Shown one piece after another: positions 1-10,020 of a stretch of DNA of 46,533 nucleotides (the first letter of the stretch is position 1; every line of letters starts with the position of its first letter). Location of the stretch: positions 1-46,533 of IMG/VR virus record IMGVR_UViG_3300009159_000003. One strand, 5' to 3'. Under the pieces are notes generated by a model. It was given only the letters and a program-made list of their open reading frames with translations. It was not told where the DNA came from and did not search any database. This DNA comes from a virus. A program made the position numbers and the translations under genes.

Positions 1-123
1 ACTTTTTGCTCTAATCCATTAAGTTCTGCTAGTACTGAGTCGGGATAGAAATTAGACATGTCCGCGTTCGGATCTATGTCTCGTTCATTCTCTGCTACAA
101 AGTCTTTATCGATCTTTTTAGAA
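1..123. repeat. Terminal direct repeat, left copy
   Basis: Bases 1-123 are identical to 46411-46533. The repeat lies inside the giant virion gene, and the reading frame is preserved across the junction because 46410 is divisible by three. This is most simply the overlap left by assembling a circular or circularly permuted molecule. A functional T7-style terminal repeat would normally lie between genes. Confidence 0.95.
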
Positions 124-3100
124 GCCTTGTCCATCCTGTCCTCAAAGCCTTTGTATTTTTCCTGTGCCGCCTCAAGTTCTGCGTTTGCTTGGCTACGCAT
201 TTTCTGATGCTCCCTGTAGTTTTCACGCAGGCTCTTGACGCGATCGCTTTCATGTTCTCCCCCAAATAAACTCCCAACCTCCCCCTTGATTAGATCAATG
301 GCTTCACGAATTGATTTAAAATACTTAACGCGAGGATCACCAAGAGCTTTTCCAAAAGGGTCACCAACTGGAACGCCATTTTTATCGTAAGCAGAGTAAC
401 CCTTTCCAGGCTCATACTTAATGGTGAACCCGGACGGATGCTTATAAGTTACTTTAAACTGAGAGTCGGTTCCGTTTGGCGCATCTAAGGCACCAGTAGG
501 CGCAATTGAAAGCCAGGCATGGTTATCGGTTTCGAGGTTAAGACTGGATTTATAGTATTCTATTTCTTCCTTTGCGTACTTAATTCGTTCTTTCGCCCTT
601 TTGGCTTCTACTTTTGAAGGGCTGCCATTGATAATGGCTTCATTCTTTTTAACAATACCCTCAAGGTATTTAAGTGCCTCTGGGTATTGTTTTGAGGGTA
701 ATCCAGCCCCAAACCCGGCAGCATTCTGATCAAACATTACTTCTTCCCAGGGCGCCCTGTCGCGGCCATTAAGAGATTCCTTTTTGACGACCTTAGTCTC
801 ACCAGTCTCAAGATTACGGATAGTAATGTCTGGTTCGCGGCCTTTGCCAATTCCATCAATCCGCCAGGTTTCTCCTTCAAATTGGTAGGTATCAAGTGCA
901 GTCTTCCCCTTAACCCTTTTTACGGTTCCGTCCTTATCAAGTACACCTCGCTCAATTAGTTCAGCCTCAAGTGCTTTAGCTTCTGGACTTTCTGCCTTGC
1001 GGTCAGATTCTTTCATTTTCCAAAGTGCGTCCTTGGCAGACTCGACGTCTCCATTGTGCTTCGTGTCGATAATTGACTCATTAGCCTTTGCACCAGGCTT
1101 GCGGATTAGAATCGCGTCGCTACCTTCGACCTTCTGTTCAAAGCCGTTTTTCTTGTACCAATCGATTAGCTGCTGCTTATTGAGAGACTCGCCCTTACCG
1201 ATGATGGAGCGGAACGGGGTCGGCTCCAATTGCAGGGTAAGCCCTGCCTTGTCGGCGGCGGCGGTTAGCTCGGCCAGGGCCTTGCTTGCGGAACCCTTAC
1301 CACGGCCTTCCGGTGCGGTTACAATGCGCTCGACGGTGTAGATTACATTGCCGGCTGCGTCATTATCCGGCATTTCCATGATCATTACTTTGCCTTTGAT
1401 TAACTCCATACCTTGTCCTGATAGGGTAATCTTTGTGTCTCCTACAACCAGGGTAGGACGCTGGCGTCCGTTGTCTTCGACGCCGCCTTCGGCTACGAAG
1501 TCATCGGTGTTATTGCGACGCAGGATCCTTAGGCCCTTCTCGGCAAGGGCGTCCTCAAGCTTCTCGATTGGATACTTCTTCTCTGCCGGCTCCTGGGCGG
1601 CTTCCTGTACGGGAGGCTTTGCAGGCTTAGATGCTGGCTCGACGTCGCGAGCCGGTTCAGTTGCGTCCTTTTGTCCGGCAAGCCACTTATCGTAGTCTGC
1701 CTTTTTGACTGTAGTACCGCCAAGCTTGTATCCGGACTTCTCGTTAGCAGCCTGTACGGCTGCTTCTTGAGAGTGTGAAAAACTAGTAGGATCTGAAGCA
1801 ACAAAGGCTCCCCAGATTTCGTTGTAGTCGTACTTTTCAAGAAGACCTTTAGTAAGATGATAAATCTCAGTCTCAAGTTCTTTCGCCTTCGGGTCTTCGT
1901 ACTTCCTGGACCTTCCGTACGTTTTCTTGTCAATGATGACCAGCTTTTCAAGCTCAACCATTTTGGCTACAAGTTCCCTTACCTTGGCATCATTTTTCCA
2001 GATACCAAACCCCTTCTTTACACCATCAAGCTGTTCCCGAATTCGCTCGCTTGGTGTTCGCTTCTCATCGCTGGCCTTTTTTTCTCCCCACTTTTTCTTG
2101 CTCGCCAAGGCCTGCTCAAGGCTTTCTTCTTGTTCTTTAATGGCCTCTTTCGAATGAGCCTCGCGCTCCGCATCGGTGTAATCGGTTCTGATCTTAAGAC
2201 GCGCTTCCCTAGAAGAGTCTAACTCAATTTGCTTAACTTTTGGGTCCTCTACGAAATCCTGCGTGGATGCTTCCGCCGGCTTATCCTTTGCGGGCTTCTT
2301 AACAGGGTTCTTCTGCTCGTAAGCGAAGTCGCGGTAGGGGCGGAACTTGTTAGACAGGTATCTTGCAAGGAGCTTTGCCATCTTATCCGGTTCTGCCATC
2401 GCCTCTTCCCTGGTAGCATCGTTAGGCGAAAACCCTTCCTTAAGGACCGCGTCCTTGATGCCAGGGAAAATCTTCTCAAGCTGCTTAACCATATTCTCAA
2501 TTCGTCCAGCAGCTTTCTGCTTAGTGCCTCCCATAGGCTTATAGTCGCTAATTTCCTGGAGCGTACCGAAAGCCTTAATTACCTGTTCGTAATTAAACGG
2601 AGCGGTCTTTGGATCAAGCGATGGGCTTCCTGGCTTCCAGCCATTAGGGCCTGCCGCATTACCTGCGTCCGGAGGCGTGACCTTTGGCTTTGGCTTCGCG
2701 CCCTGGCCGGCTTCGCCTTCGCCGCTAAACTCATCCAGGAACTTCTTAATAGTCTTGGCGTCCTTGGCTGGCTTCTTTGGATTGTTCCAATTAGGACCTG
2801 GCTCTGTCAATGTGCCTTTCTTAAGCGCATCGACAAATTGTTCGATTGTTTTTATGCTATCCGGGATGTGTAAATCGGCAGTATCAATCAACTCTACAGC
2901 AGTTCCATCTTCGTGCCTCCTCCCGGTATCGATAAGAACCCTAGCCTCAAATTCTCCGTCTAGGTGGCTATTGCCTACCTCAACTCCGACAATATCACCC
3001 TTTTTAGAAGTACCAGTCTTCTTCAACTGATACATATTTACAGTCTTACCTTTGTCTCTCTTTTCAAACATTTCGTCCTCACTAACATGTTTGAATTCAA

Positions 3101-6100
3101 TTCCAGAAATGGTAATCGGATCTCCATCTTCTTCAGAAATATTTGCTTCTTCAGCGTTTTTCTTAGGTTTTACGGAATCGTTGGTATTAGTTGCATGTTG
3201 TTCATCCTTGTCGGAACCCATCGCGTCTAGCTTCTCCTGGAGGTCAGACGCTTTGGCACGGAGTTCCTCTGCCGTGTCCGGATCGTTCTCTTCCATCTCG
3301 TCGGCCCGCTCATGTAGGTCATCGATTTTGCGCTGAAGGTCTTCGCTGGACCCCTTATTTGGCTTTATTGGCTTTGCATTAGGCTTTGGTTTATTAACCA
3401 GGCCTTCTGTAGCAGGACCGGAGTCGGGGAACGGGACGCCATTAACAGGTTCTCCGGTTTTACTATGTTTTTCCTCTGCCTTAATAGATTTACCGATTTT
3501 AATTCCGGTTTCTTCTTCAAAAGAATCGATGAGCTTTTTGGCTCGGCGACGAGCGTACCCCTCAAGCGTTTCAGCAAGACCCTTGCCCTGCTGTGCCATT
3601 TCAAGTGCGTCAGCAGCCATGCCTTCTTTAAAAGCAGTTTTAGCCTCACCCATATGAGTAGCGATTCCCATAATGGTACTCATTCCCTGGGGTCCTACCT
3701 CAATGTTAAGGCGGAGCTTAGAGGCCTCACCGGTACCTTCCTGCCATCCGTTCGCAGGATCGTCTACTGGGAAGTTTCTTTCTCCGGCCTCTCTAGTGTC
3801 AATTGGCCTTGGGCTGTTCTCGACCTTTGAAAGAAGTTTATCATCAATTCCAACAAAAACTGCGTTTGCTTCTGTTGCGTTACCAAAATCAGCTTTAGTA
3901 ACTCGGTCATCAAGCTCACCAAGCGCATCTTGTTTTTGCTCATCAGTCATGTCGGAATCGGCAATCTTTTTGGCTTCAGCTGCAAAACGTCTGATGTCTG
4001 CATCAATGCGTTTAAATTCAGCCGCGTCTTTAACCTCGGCTTCATTGTCCATCTTAATGGCCTTATCGTAAAGATGAGGCATGCTTTCCTTGATCTGATT
4101 AAGACTTAGGTTCTTACTTCCTCCATTTTTGACGTCGATAGTAAACCAACGTCCATTAATGCGACGCAACGACGCGTCGTCGTAAACCACTTTTCGCGGT
4201 ACGCGTTCTTTCTTTGGCTTCGGGCCGGCTGAGTCGGGCCACATCACTTCCAGGGCGGCACGTTCCTTATCCAGAGTGGCCTTGATCTTCTCGCGCTGCT
4301 TGTCCGTGTACTTGTTCGGTTTCTGCTTGTCTAGTTTAGCCAGCTGCTTCTCAAGTCCGGCTACAAGATCCCTCTGGGCGTTGTAGGATTTTGAGTCAGT
4401 CTGCGTAAATTCAACAGAAGATTCAACGGTGGGTGCTTTATCTTTAGGCTCTACCGTTACGTCCTGCGTTTCTCGCTCGGATACAGGTTGTTCATTTGCA
4501 CCAGACAACCGCCTTTCTCTAGCGGCAATGACATCGCGCAATTTCTTTGCATCCATGCTGTCTCCTCTGCCAGCGGCTTCCATGTCGGCAAGCCGCTTCT
4601 TCATGGACTGTAATCCAAGGTCTTTTAGCTGGGCTACTTCGGATTCGTTAAATCCTTCATTGCGTACAAGGCCAACCTGTGAGTTTGGCTCCTTTAGCTT
4701 TCCCTCCAGGTTATCGACGGCTTCCTCCAGCTTCTTAAGCTGGGCTTCCTGGGTGGTACCAGGCTCTGGCTGCGTTGCCGCTAGGCGATCGCGCTGCTCG
4801 CGAAGGTGGGCTAATTGAACCTCTGGAGAAGACTCTTGTGCTTCCGGGATGATGGGTTCTTCGGTCTGCTGTTTTAATTTATCAATGTGCCGCTTTAGTT
4901 TACGAACATTGGCTAGGTAAGTAGCATAACCTGGGCTTCCTTCCTGGGTTGTACCAATAAATGCCATAAGTTTTCCCGATTCGCGATCGAGAAGCATCTG
5001 TGCATCTTCTAAGCTAAGTTCACTTACATTTGGATTTTTACCGTCAATCTTAAGGCTATCTAACTTATCAGTAGCCATCTGTTCTCCGTACACCCTCTGA
5101 GCCTCTTTGCCTTTTGGCTCAGGAAGTTGCTTTTTAGGCTTTGCTTCAGAACTAGCAGCAGCCTCTGCATCAAGCATCTCTACGGACTTTGGCGTACCCG
5201 AAGTAGCCGGCGGGCGATCAGCCTGTTCGCGGGCCTGCTGCTGGAGCTTAGTAATGTGGTCAAACGCGGCATCAGCGATCGGACCAAGAAGTTCTGGGTC
5301 GTCATTTGCTGCTTCTTGAAGGTTCTTTAGACGTTGCTTTGCGGCTTCAATAAGCTCTGCTTGGTGTATTAATTCTAAAGACTTTCGGCTGTCCTCTTCT
5401 TCTTTAGCCTGCTCACGAAGTTTCTGTGCTTTATCGCTTATCCACGCATCAGAATCCTCTTCTGCATACTTAATTGCGTCTTCCTTGGTAACAGGAATAG
5501 GCCTATCTTTTACTTCCTTGAGTTTGCGATTATGATCAGCCGTTCGCGCAGAACGCTCATCTGGGGTAAGAACGCGAGTTCCATCATCCTGGACGGCCTC
5601 TTTCGGGGTTCCGTCAATGTTGTACTTGTCGCCATACTTCTGCTGCCACTCCGTAAACTTGCGCTCATGCTCGATGCCGGCAGGAGAGTTTTTCCATTTC
5701 CACTTAGTTGCATTATCAGCATCCTTTGGAAGACCAGCCGCATTGGCGTCGGGGGCTGCAAATTCATTAGTTGATACAGGAGCATCAGCATTTCCGTTAG
5801 TAGGTTTTGGCAACGGAGCCTTGGGCATACCGCTACTCCAATGGGTTGCCGAATACTTATCATCCCATTCTTTTTCTCGCTTTTTGTAAGCTTCAATAGT
5901 TTCAGTTGAAACGCCATCAACATCCTGAACAAAACGTGGACGCGGAGGGATGCTATTGTCAGGAGTTGCCGGCATCGGAGGTGGGATAGGAATTTTCTCC
6001 CTTTCAGCTGCATTCCGTTCGGACGCAGCCCGACCAGCCGGACCCTTGGGGGTTCCGTCGTCCCAATGAGTCTTCTCGTATTGGGCTTCCCATGCATCAT

Positions 6101-7841
6101 CAGCATCGATCCATTTCTTTGACGCCTCTGGGTCCATGCCCTTCGTCCACTTGGGTCGAGGAGGAGCATATCCTTCTGGAACGACGCCATCGGGGGCAAC
6201 CGGCTTCTTTGGACTACCATCTACGTTGTGGGTTTTGCCATACTTGCCAGACCACATTGCCCGCTTTTCTTCGTATGCCTTCATGGCATCCATCCGTTCT
6301 TTCTCGGTGCCAGCAATTCTTTTTTCTACCGGCATTGGCTCAACGTGACCAGGTGGAATACTGGGCGCAGGCGTAGCAGGTGCGTTAGGTTTATCCTTAA
6401 TTTCTACATTAACTGTTGCGGTGTTTTTATCACGATTTAGCGGATTCCCGGTATTATCGTGCGTGTTTCCGTATTGAGCATCCCAATCAGCAATAGCCTT
6501 AAACTCTTCAGCAGTAAGTTCGCTAAACTTTGTTTTACCTTCAGGGAATGGGCGAGGCGGTACGTTGCCTGGTGCAACTGGCTCAAGTCCAGACGTGTCA
6601 AGCGGCTCGTTCGCGGCGCGAACTTCCTTAGTACTTTGAGTGGCGTCCTCTGGACGCGGAGTTGGGGAAAGCTTGGCTCCAAGCACCTTACCTGGGTATT
6701 CAAATGCCTTACCCATCAAGGTAGGCTTATGCATCAAGAAAGCGCCGGCAGCAGCATCCTTTTTCATTTCAGCAGGATCAAAGACATGCGCCAAATTAAA
6801 CGGCTTATCACTCGCAATTTCAGAAACTAATCGGTGCTGTCCAGATAGTGCAGTATTGATCGCAGCTCCCTGCCCTGCAGCAGCCAATGCAGCAGCGTCT
6901 CCAGTTGCCATGCCATACAGCGTTCTGGCACTCGGGCGTAAAGCTGCCAGCGCAACCGCGTGTTGCGTAATGGCGTTCTGCGTTGGGTATAAAAGTTGAT
7001 TTAGTTCGTCAGTTTCATCCAGGGGGAAGGCGGCATTGACTCCCATTTCGGTTACAGCACCGGCCCCCATTGCAGCAAGACCGCCGCCAACTACAAGACC
7101 AACTGGAGCCAAATATGGGTGAACCCTTCCGGCCCAAGCGGCAGAAGGGATGCCTGCTGCATTAAAGGCTGCAAAAGTAGCGGCAGTAGACGGCAAGGTA
7201 CGCAAAGCCGTGTTTCGAATTGATCGCAATGCACCTTTACCTTCAGTATAAGCCTGGATCTGAGACGGGTCTAATTCCATCTTTGCAAAGACGTCTTCTG
7301 TAACAATACGGTGTGCCGGCGGAGGAATCACTCCATCGTTCCATAAGGACGGAGTTGCCATTTCATCAAAAATGCCAGGTTTCTCTACAACCTTTTTTCC
7401 AATTGGCTTAGATTTATCTTCAATCTCAGTAACAAATTTATTGGTAGCCGGATTATAAGTAGCCATCATCTTCTTACCGTTGAAGACAATGCCAACAGCT
7501 TCACCTGGCTTTAGTTTTTGGTGGAAGGTCCCGTCGTTCTGATTCCAGATAGTCTTCGGAACAGCTGGCTGCGCAGGAGCAACGCCAGCCGGGGCTGGGT
7601 ATGCCTGGGAGGAAGATCCAGCCGCCGGAGCGAAGACGTTAGAAACAGGCCCTGCCTGCGGCTGTGCCTGTGGCTGCGTTACAGCCACCGGCTGAAGGGG
7701 CGGAGCGTCAACAGGCTCAAGCCCGGAAACATCCAAAGGCTTAAGCGCGCTTACATCAAGCGGTTTACTCTTGTCGTCGATCGGCTCTAGGCCGGTGACG
7801 TCGAGAGGAATTAGTTTCGAGGTATCAAGCTTGTCGGTCAT
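1..7841 (-). CDS. Giant internal virion (polyvalent) protein, N-terminal 2,613 residues
   Basis: This is the N-terminal part of a protein of about 3,803 residues whose remainder is at 42840-46410. The frame is open from the ATG at 7841 to position 1. The first 50 residues carry short repeats of the type LDVSGLEPVD, with another copy near residue 411. Residues 240-271 are hydrophobic. Residues 410-760 hold about five copies of a module ending in W..(K/Q)Y..TH..DG.PK.P. Residues 800-2000 are charged and coiled-coil-like. A GNAT-like segment follows, with acetyl-CoA loop APEGRGKGSA around residues 2177-2185. The gene comes last in the internal-protein series, where T7 has gp16, so it probably enters the cell with the DNA. 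T7 gp16 has about 1,318 residues, so this protein is nearly three times longer. The virion role is inferred from position; no transglycosylase or RNA polymerase motif was recognised. Confidence 0.85.
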   Translation of the reverse strand, partial: MTDKLDTSKLIPLDVTGLEPIDDKSKPLDVSALKPLDVSGLEPVDAPPLQPVAVTQPQAQPQAGPVSNVFAPAAGSSSQAYPAPAGVAPAQPAVPKTIWNQNDGTFHQKLKPGEAVGIVFNGKKMMATYNPATNKFVTEIEDKSKPIGKKVVEKPGIFDEMATPSLWNDGVIPPPAHRIVTEDVFAKMELDPSQIQAYTEGKGALRSIRNTALRTLPSTAATFAAFNAAGIPSAAWAGRVHPYLAPVGLVVGGGLAAMGAGAVTEMGVNAAFPLDETDELNQLLYPTQNAITQHAVALAALRPSARTLYGMATGDAAALAAAGQGAAINTALSGQHRLVSEIASDKPFNLAHVFDPAEMKKDAAAGAFLMHKPTLMGKAFEYPGKVLGAKLSPTPRPEDATQSTKEVRAANEPLDTSGLEPVAPGNVPPRPFPEGKTKFSELTAEEFKAIADWDAQYGNTHDNTGNPLNRDKNTATVNVEIKDKPNAPATPAPSIPPGHVEPMPVEKRIAGTEKERMDAMKAYEEKRAMWSGKYGKTHNVDGSPKKPVAPDGVVPEGYAPPRPKWTKGMDPEASKKWIDADDAWEAQYEKTHWDDGTPKGPAGRAASERNAAEREKIPIPPPMPATPDNSIPPRPRFVQDVDGVSTETIEAYKKREKEWDDKYSATHWSSGMPKAPLPKPTNGNADAPVSTNEFAAPDANAAGLPKDADNATKWKWKNSPAGIEHERKFTEWQQKYGDKYNIDGTPKEAVQDDGTRVLTPDERSARTADHNRKLKEVKDRPIPVTKEDAIKYAEEDSDAWISDKAQKLREQAKEEEDSRKSLELIHQAELIEAAKQRLKNLQEAANDDPELLGPIADAAFDHITKLQQQAREQADRPPATSGTPKSVEMLDAEAAASSEAKPKKQLPEPKGKEAQRVYGEQMATDKLDSLKIDGKNPNVSELSLEDAQMLLDRESGKLMAFIGTTQEGSPGYATYLANVRKLKRHIDKLKQQTEEPIIPEAQESSPEVQLAHLREQRDRLAATQPEPGTTQEAQLKKLEEAVDNLEGKLKEPNSQVGLVRNEGFNESEVAQLKDLGLQSMKKRLADMEAAGRGDSMDAKKLRDVIAARERRLSGANEQPVSERETQDVTVEPKDKAPTVESSVEFTQTDSKSYNAQRDLVAGLEKQLAKLDKQKPNKYTDKQREKIKATLDKERAALEVMWPDSAGPKPKKERVPRKVVYDDASLRRINGRWFTIDVKNGGSKNLSLNQIKESMPHLYDKAIKMDNEAEVKDAAEFKRIDADIRRFAAEAKKIADSDMTDEQKQDALGELDDRVTKADFGNATEANAVFVGIDDKLLSKVENSPRPIDTREAGERNFPVDDPANGWQEGTGEASKLRLNIEVGPQGMSTIMGIATHMGEAKTAFKEGMAADALEMAQQGKGLAETLEGYARRRAKKLIDSFEEETGIKIGKSIKAEEKHSKTGEPVNGVPFPDSGPATEGLVNKPKPNAKPIKPNKGSSEDLQRKIDDLHERADEMEENDPDTAEELRAKASDLQEKLDAMGSDKDEQHATNTNDSVKPKKNAEEANISEEDGDPITISGIEFKHVSEDEMFEKRDKGKTVNMYQLKKTGTSKKGDIVGVEVGNSHLDGEFEARVLIDTGRRHEDGTAVELIDTADLHIPDSIKTIEQFVDALKKGTLTEPGPNWNNPKKPAKDAKTIKKFLDEFSGEGEAGQGAKPKPKVTPPDAGNAAGPNGWKPGSPSLDPKTAPFNYEQVIKAFGTLQEISDYKPMGGTKQKAAGRIENMVKQLEKIFPGIKDAVLKEGFSPNDATREEAMAEPDKMAKLLARYLSNKFRPYRDFAYEQKNPVKKPAKDKPAEASTQDFVEDPKVKQIELDSSREARLKIRTDYTDAEREAHSKEAIKEQEESLEQALASKKKWGEKKASDEKRTPSERIREQLDGVKKGFGIWKNDAKVRELVAKMVELEKLVIIDKKTYGRSRKYEDPKAKELETEIYHLTKGLLEKYDYNEIWGAFVASDPTSFSHSQEAAVQAANEKSGYKLGGTTVKKADYDKWLAGQKDATEPARDVEPASKPAKPPVQEAAQEPAEKKYPIEKLEDALAEKGLRILRRNNTDDFVAEGGVEDNGRQRPTLVVGDTKITLSGQGMELIKGKVMIMEMPDNDAAGNVIYTVERIVTAPEGRGKGSASKALAELTAAADKAGLTLQLEPTPFRSIIGKGESLNKQQLIDWYKKNGFEQKVEGSDAILIRKPGAKANESIIDTKHNGDVESAKDALWKMKESDRKAESPEAKALEAELIERGVLDKDGTVKRVKGKTALDTYQFEGETWRIDGIGKGREPDITIRNLETGETKVVKKESLNGRDRAPWEEVMFDQNAAGFGAGLPSKQYPEALKYLEGIVKKNEAIINGSPSKVEAKRAKERIKYAKEEIEYYKSSLNLETDNHAWLSIAPTGALDAPNGTDSQFKVTYKHPSGFTIKYEPGKGYSAYDKNGVPVGDPFGKALGDPRVKYFKSIREAIDLIKGEVGSLFGGEHESDRVKSLRENYREHQKMRSQANAELEAAQEKYKGFEDRMDKASKKIDKDFVAENERDIDPNADMSNFYPDSVLAELNGLEQK

Positions 7842-7852
7842 TGGTCATCGGA

Positions 7853-9199
7853 CTATCGCTTTTTCATGCGTTGTCCGTTGACGTAAATGATTGCACCAGA
7901 AGGCGCTTTGTCAATGTCTGCCTGCGTAGTGGCAATGATATCTCCAGGTTCTGGCTTAACTTCTTTTGCGGGAGCCTTTTTAGCGGCAGGGGCCGGGGCA
8001 ACTACCTTAGGTTCTTCTTTCTTATCTGCCCCCTTTATAGCCGGTACTGGTACTGGTGCCGCTCCGGTAGATCCAGCCGCTACAACGTCTGCTGTGCTTT
8101 CGGGTGGTACCCTGAAACCATTGATATTAATTTTGCCGTTATTTTCCTTAAAGATGATTCCCTTCTTCCCCTGCGTAGTATCAGACGGATTTCCGGTAAT
8201 TCCGTAATAGGCATTAGCCTTAGCCATTGCCTCAGTAAGACCAAGGCCTTCTTTCTTGATGTAATAAATAGTTCGATTTCGGAGATGTGCTTTTTCGGTC
8301 GGATCAAGCAACGCCCATGCTTTCTTGTCTCCTAATTGAGCAAAATCGTTTGAATAGAGTTCATCTACCTTTCCAAGCAAGACGGCTTCTGCGTTAGCCC
8401 CCTTAACCACATCTACAGGCTTAGTGGCCGCAGCCTTTGTGGCAACAGCCGCAGCCTTTGTGGCAATAGCCTGCCGGCGGGCTTCATTCAGCGAACGGCG
8501 ATCGGCTCCATTAGCCACCATCTCTTCAATTTTTGCGTCAGTAAGCGATACCAATGAATCAATTTGAGCAGCCGTTTTGTCCTTAAGCATATCTCCCTGG
8601 ACGCCCTTATACTCTTCGTTAACATTTCCAGTCTGCTTAACCGTAGCAGCCTTCTGTGCATTTAGATCAATAATAGACTGACCTACACCAGTAACTGGAC
8701 CAAGTTTAGGAAGCCCATCTGGACCCCACGTAAGAAGATTTCCATCAATATTTTTACCTCCACCACCCAGGAAAGCTCCGGCAAGGCTCTTGTCCGTCTT
8801 TCCATCTGCACCCGTGACGTAGTCCTTAATGGTAATGGCTTTCTGGATTTCTGGGAGTGCCGATGCCTGCCCAGTAAGAACTGAACTGGCTACCAAATCT
8901 CCACGGCTAAGGGATTCACGGCCACGATTAAGGTTAATGCCCTTGAAAATGGATGCTACAGAGTTGTCGCGCGCCGCGCGCATAGCTGCAACCTCCATAG
9001 GGGAATAGCCGGCCCTTTCCAGAGCTGCTGCCGTAAGGGCGTCGTTTTGATCTTCTGCACCAGCTGCCTTTGCGTTATTTAGCCGCGTTTGAGCCAGTAG
9101 GTTAGCCCCCTGGGCAGCAGCCTTAGGATTAAACATACCAGCAATATTGCTAGTTGCTTGCGCCCAATATGGATCGCCTTGTACAGATTCTTTTCCCAT
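7853..9199 (-). CDS. Internal virion protein, gp15-like by position (448 aa)
   Basis: This 448-residue protein sits between a gp14-like gene and the giant gp16-like gene, the slot of T7 gp15. Sequence similarity to gp15 is not obvious to me, so the call rests on order. The N-terminal half is alanine-rich and helical, with glycine patches near residue 150. The middle has an alanine/lysine run around 245-260. Residues 385-430 form a proline/alanine/lysine-rich linker, and the C-terminus is basic and ends KKR. The start ATG overlaps the stop of the upstream gene in a TAATG arrangement, which implies translational coupling. The stop lies 11 bases before the giant gene's ATG. It probably contributes to the DNA-ejection apparatus. 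Confidence 0.7.
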   Translation of the reverse strand: MGKESVQGDPYWAQATSNIAGMFNPKAAAQGANLLAQTRLNNAKAAGAEDQNDALTAAALERAGYSPMEVAAMRAARDNSVASIFKGINLNRGRESLSRGDLVASSVLTGQASALPEIQKAITIKDYVTGADGKTDKSLAGAFLGGGGKNIDGNLLTWGPDGLPKLGPVTGVGQSIIDLNAQKAATVKQTGNVNEEYKGVQGDMLKDKTAAQIDSLVSLTDAKIEEMVANGADRRSLNEARRQAIATKAAAVATKAAATKPVDVVKGANAEAVLLGKVDELYSNDFAQLGDKKAWALLDPTEKAHLRNRTIYYIKKEGLGLTEAMAKANAYYGITGNPSDTTQGKKGIIFKENNGKININGFRVPPESTADVVAAGSTGAAPVPVPAIKGADKKEEPKVVAPAPAAKKAPAKEVKPEPGDIIATTQADIDKAPSGAIIYVNGQRMKKR

Positions 9200-10017
9200 T
9201 AGAGTCTAAATTTGTACATCGCAGGATGCACACCTCCTCCGAGGAATGGAACAGGTGCTAATCCAGGAGTCTTAAATGGATCCATTGGCAATAAACTTTG
9301 GTTATAGTTATAAATGTTATTCAAAGACCTATTTACCGTAGATGGAGCCGAAAAATCAGCCAATGCGTTAGTCTTATTTAAGATATCAGCCTGGCTGGGA
9401 GTATCCCACCAACCAGCACCAGCTCCCATTCCCACTACAGAACCGGCAGTACTTAGCATGTTTCCAAGGGTTTTCAGACCCTGTCCCTTATTAGAAGCTG
9501 CTTCCATTTCAATCGGAAGAACATTAGAAGATCCTCGCATGAAATTGCTGGTAGTATTTAGCTGCTGACCGGCACGGATATTATTGATAGCGTTCTGGAA
9601 TGTTACATCATTAAACGAAAGCATGTTGGCCTTTGCTCGACCCTGCTGGGTTGCATAGCCAAGATTCTTGTTGGCGGCAACATCACCCTCTGAAGCCATA
9701 ACTGCATTTACCGTCTGATCGCCGGCTATGTTCTTGCCGGTGGCCTCAATAGGCGCTCTGACGTCAGCCACAGCAGCATCAGAAGCAGCAGCACGTTGAG
9801 CAGCCGCATCTGCCATGCCCTTGTCCGTGGCGTCCTTTCCAGACTTGTTAAGGGAGTCATCGACAATAGCATTAGCCTGGTCCTGGAATCCCTTTTGGCG
9901 GATGCTTTCGGCGGTGCGCGCGCCGGCCATAGCCTTGGCCGCGCGACGCGCGCCTGCGGCTTGAGCGGCAGATCCTGCCGCAGTAAGAGCAAGGGCAACT
10001 ATGGCGGGAGGACACAT
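9199..10017 (-). CDS. Internal virion protein, gp14-like (272 aa)
   Basis: The protein opens with MCPPAIVALALTAAGSAAQ, a short hydrophobic, alanine-rich start that resembles the beginning of T7 gp14 and related ejection proteins. An alanine- and glutamine-rich helical region follows, then a glycine-rich hydrophobic stretch near residues 190-205. The C-terminal quarter is asparagine- and proline-rich. Two neighbouring upstream proteins also begin with Met-Cys, which suggests a shared N-terminal feature in this group. It overlaps the next gene by one base (TAATG). A role in forming the channel for DNA delivery is inferred from position and composition. Confidence 0.7.
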   Translation of the reverse strand: MCPPAIVALALTAAGSAAQAAGARRAAKAMAGARTAESIRQKGFQDQANAIVDDSLNKSGKDATDKGMADAAAQRAAASDAAVADVRAPIEATGKNIAGDQTVNAVMASEGDVAANKNLGYATQQGRAKANMLSFNDVTFQNAINNIRAGQQLNTTSNFMRGSSNVLPIEMEAASNKGQGLKTLGNMLSTAGSVVGMGAGAGWWDTPSQADILNKTNALADFSAPSTVNRSLNNIYNYNQSLLPMDPFKTPGLAPVPFLGGGVHPAMYKFRL

Positions 10018-10020
10018 AGA

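Noticed and set aside
1-123. T7-type functional terminal repeat
   Set aside because: It falls within a coding frame that continues uninterrupted through the joint, so assembly overlap of a circular map explains it better.
1-7841. Many short frames on both strands across 1-7841
   Set aside because: All lie in other frames of the single open giant gene.
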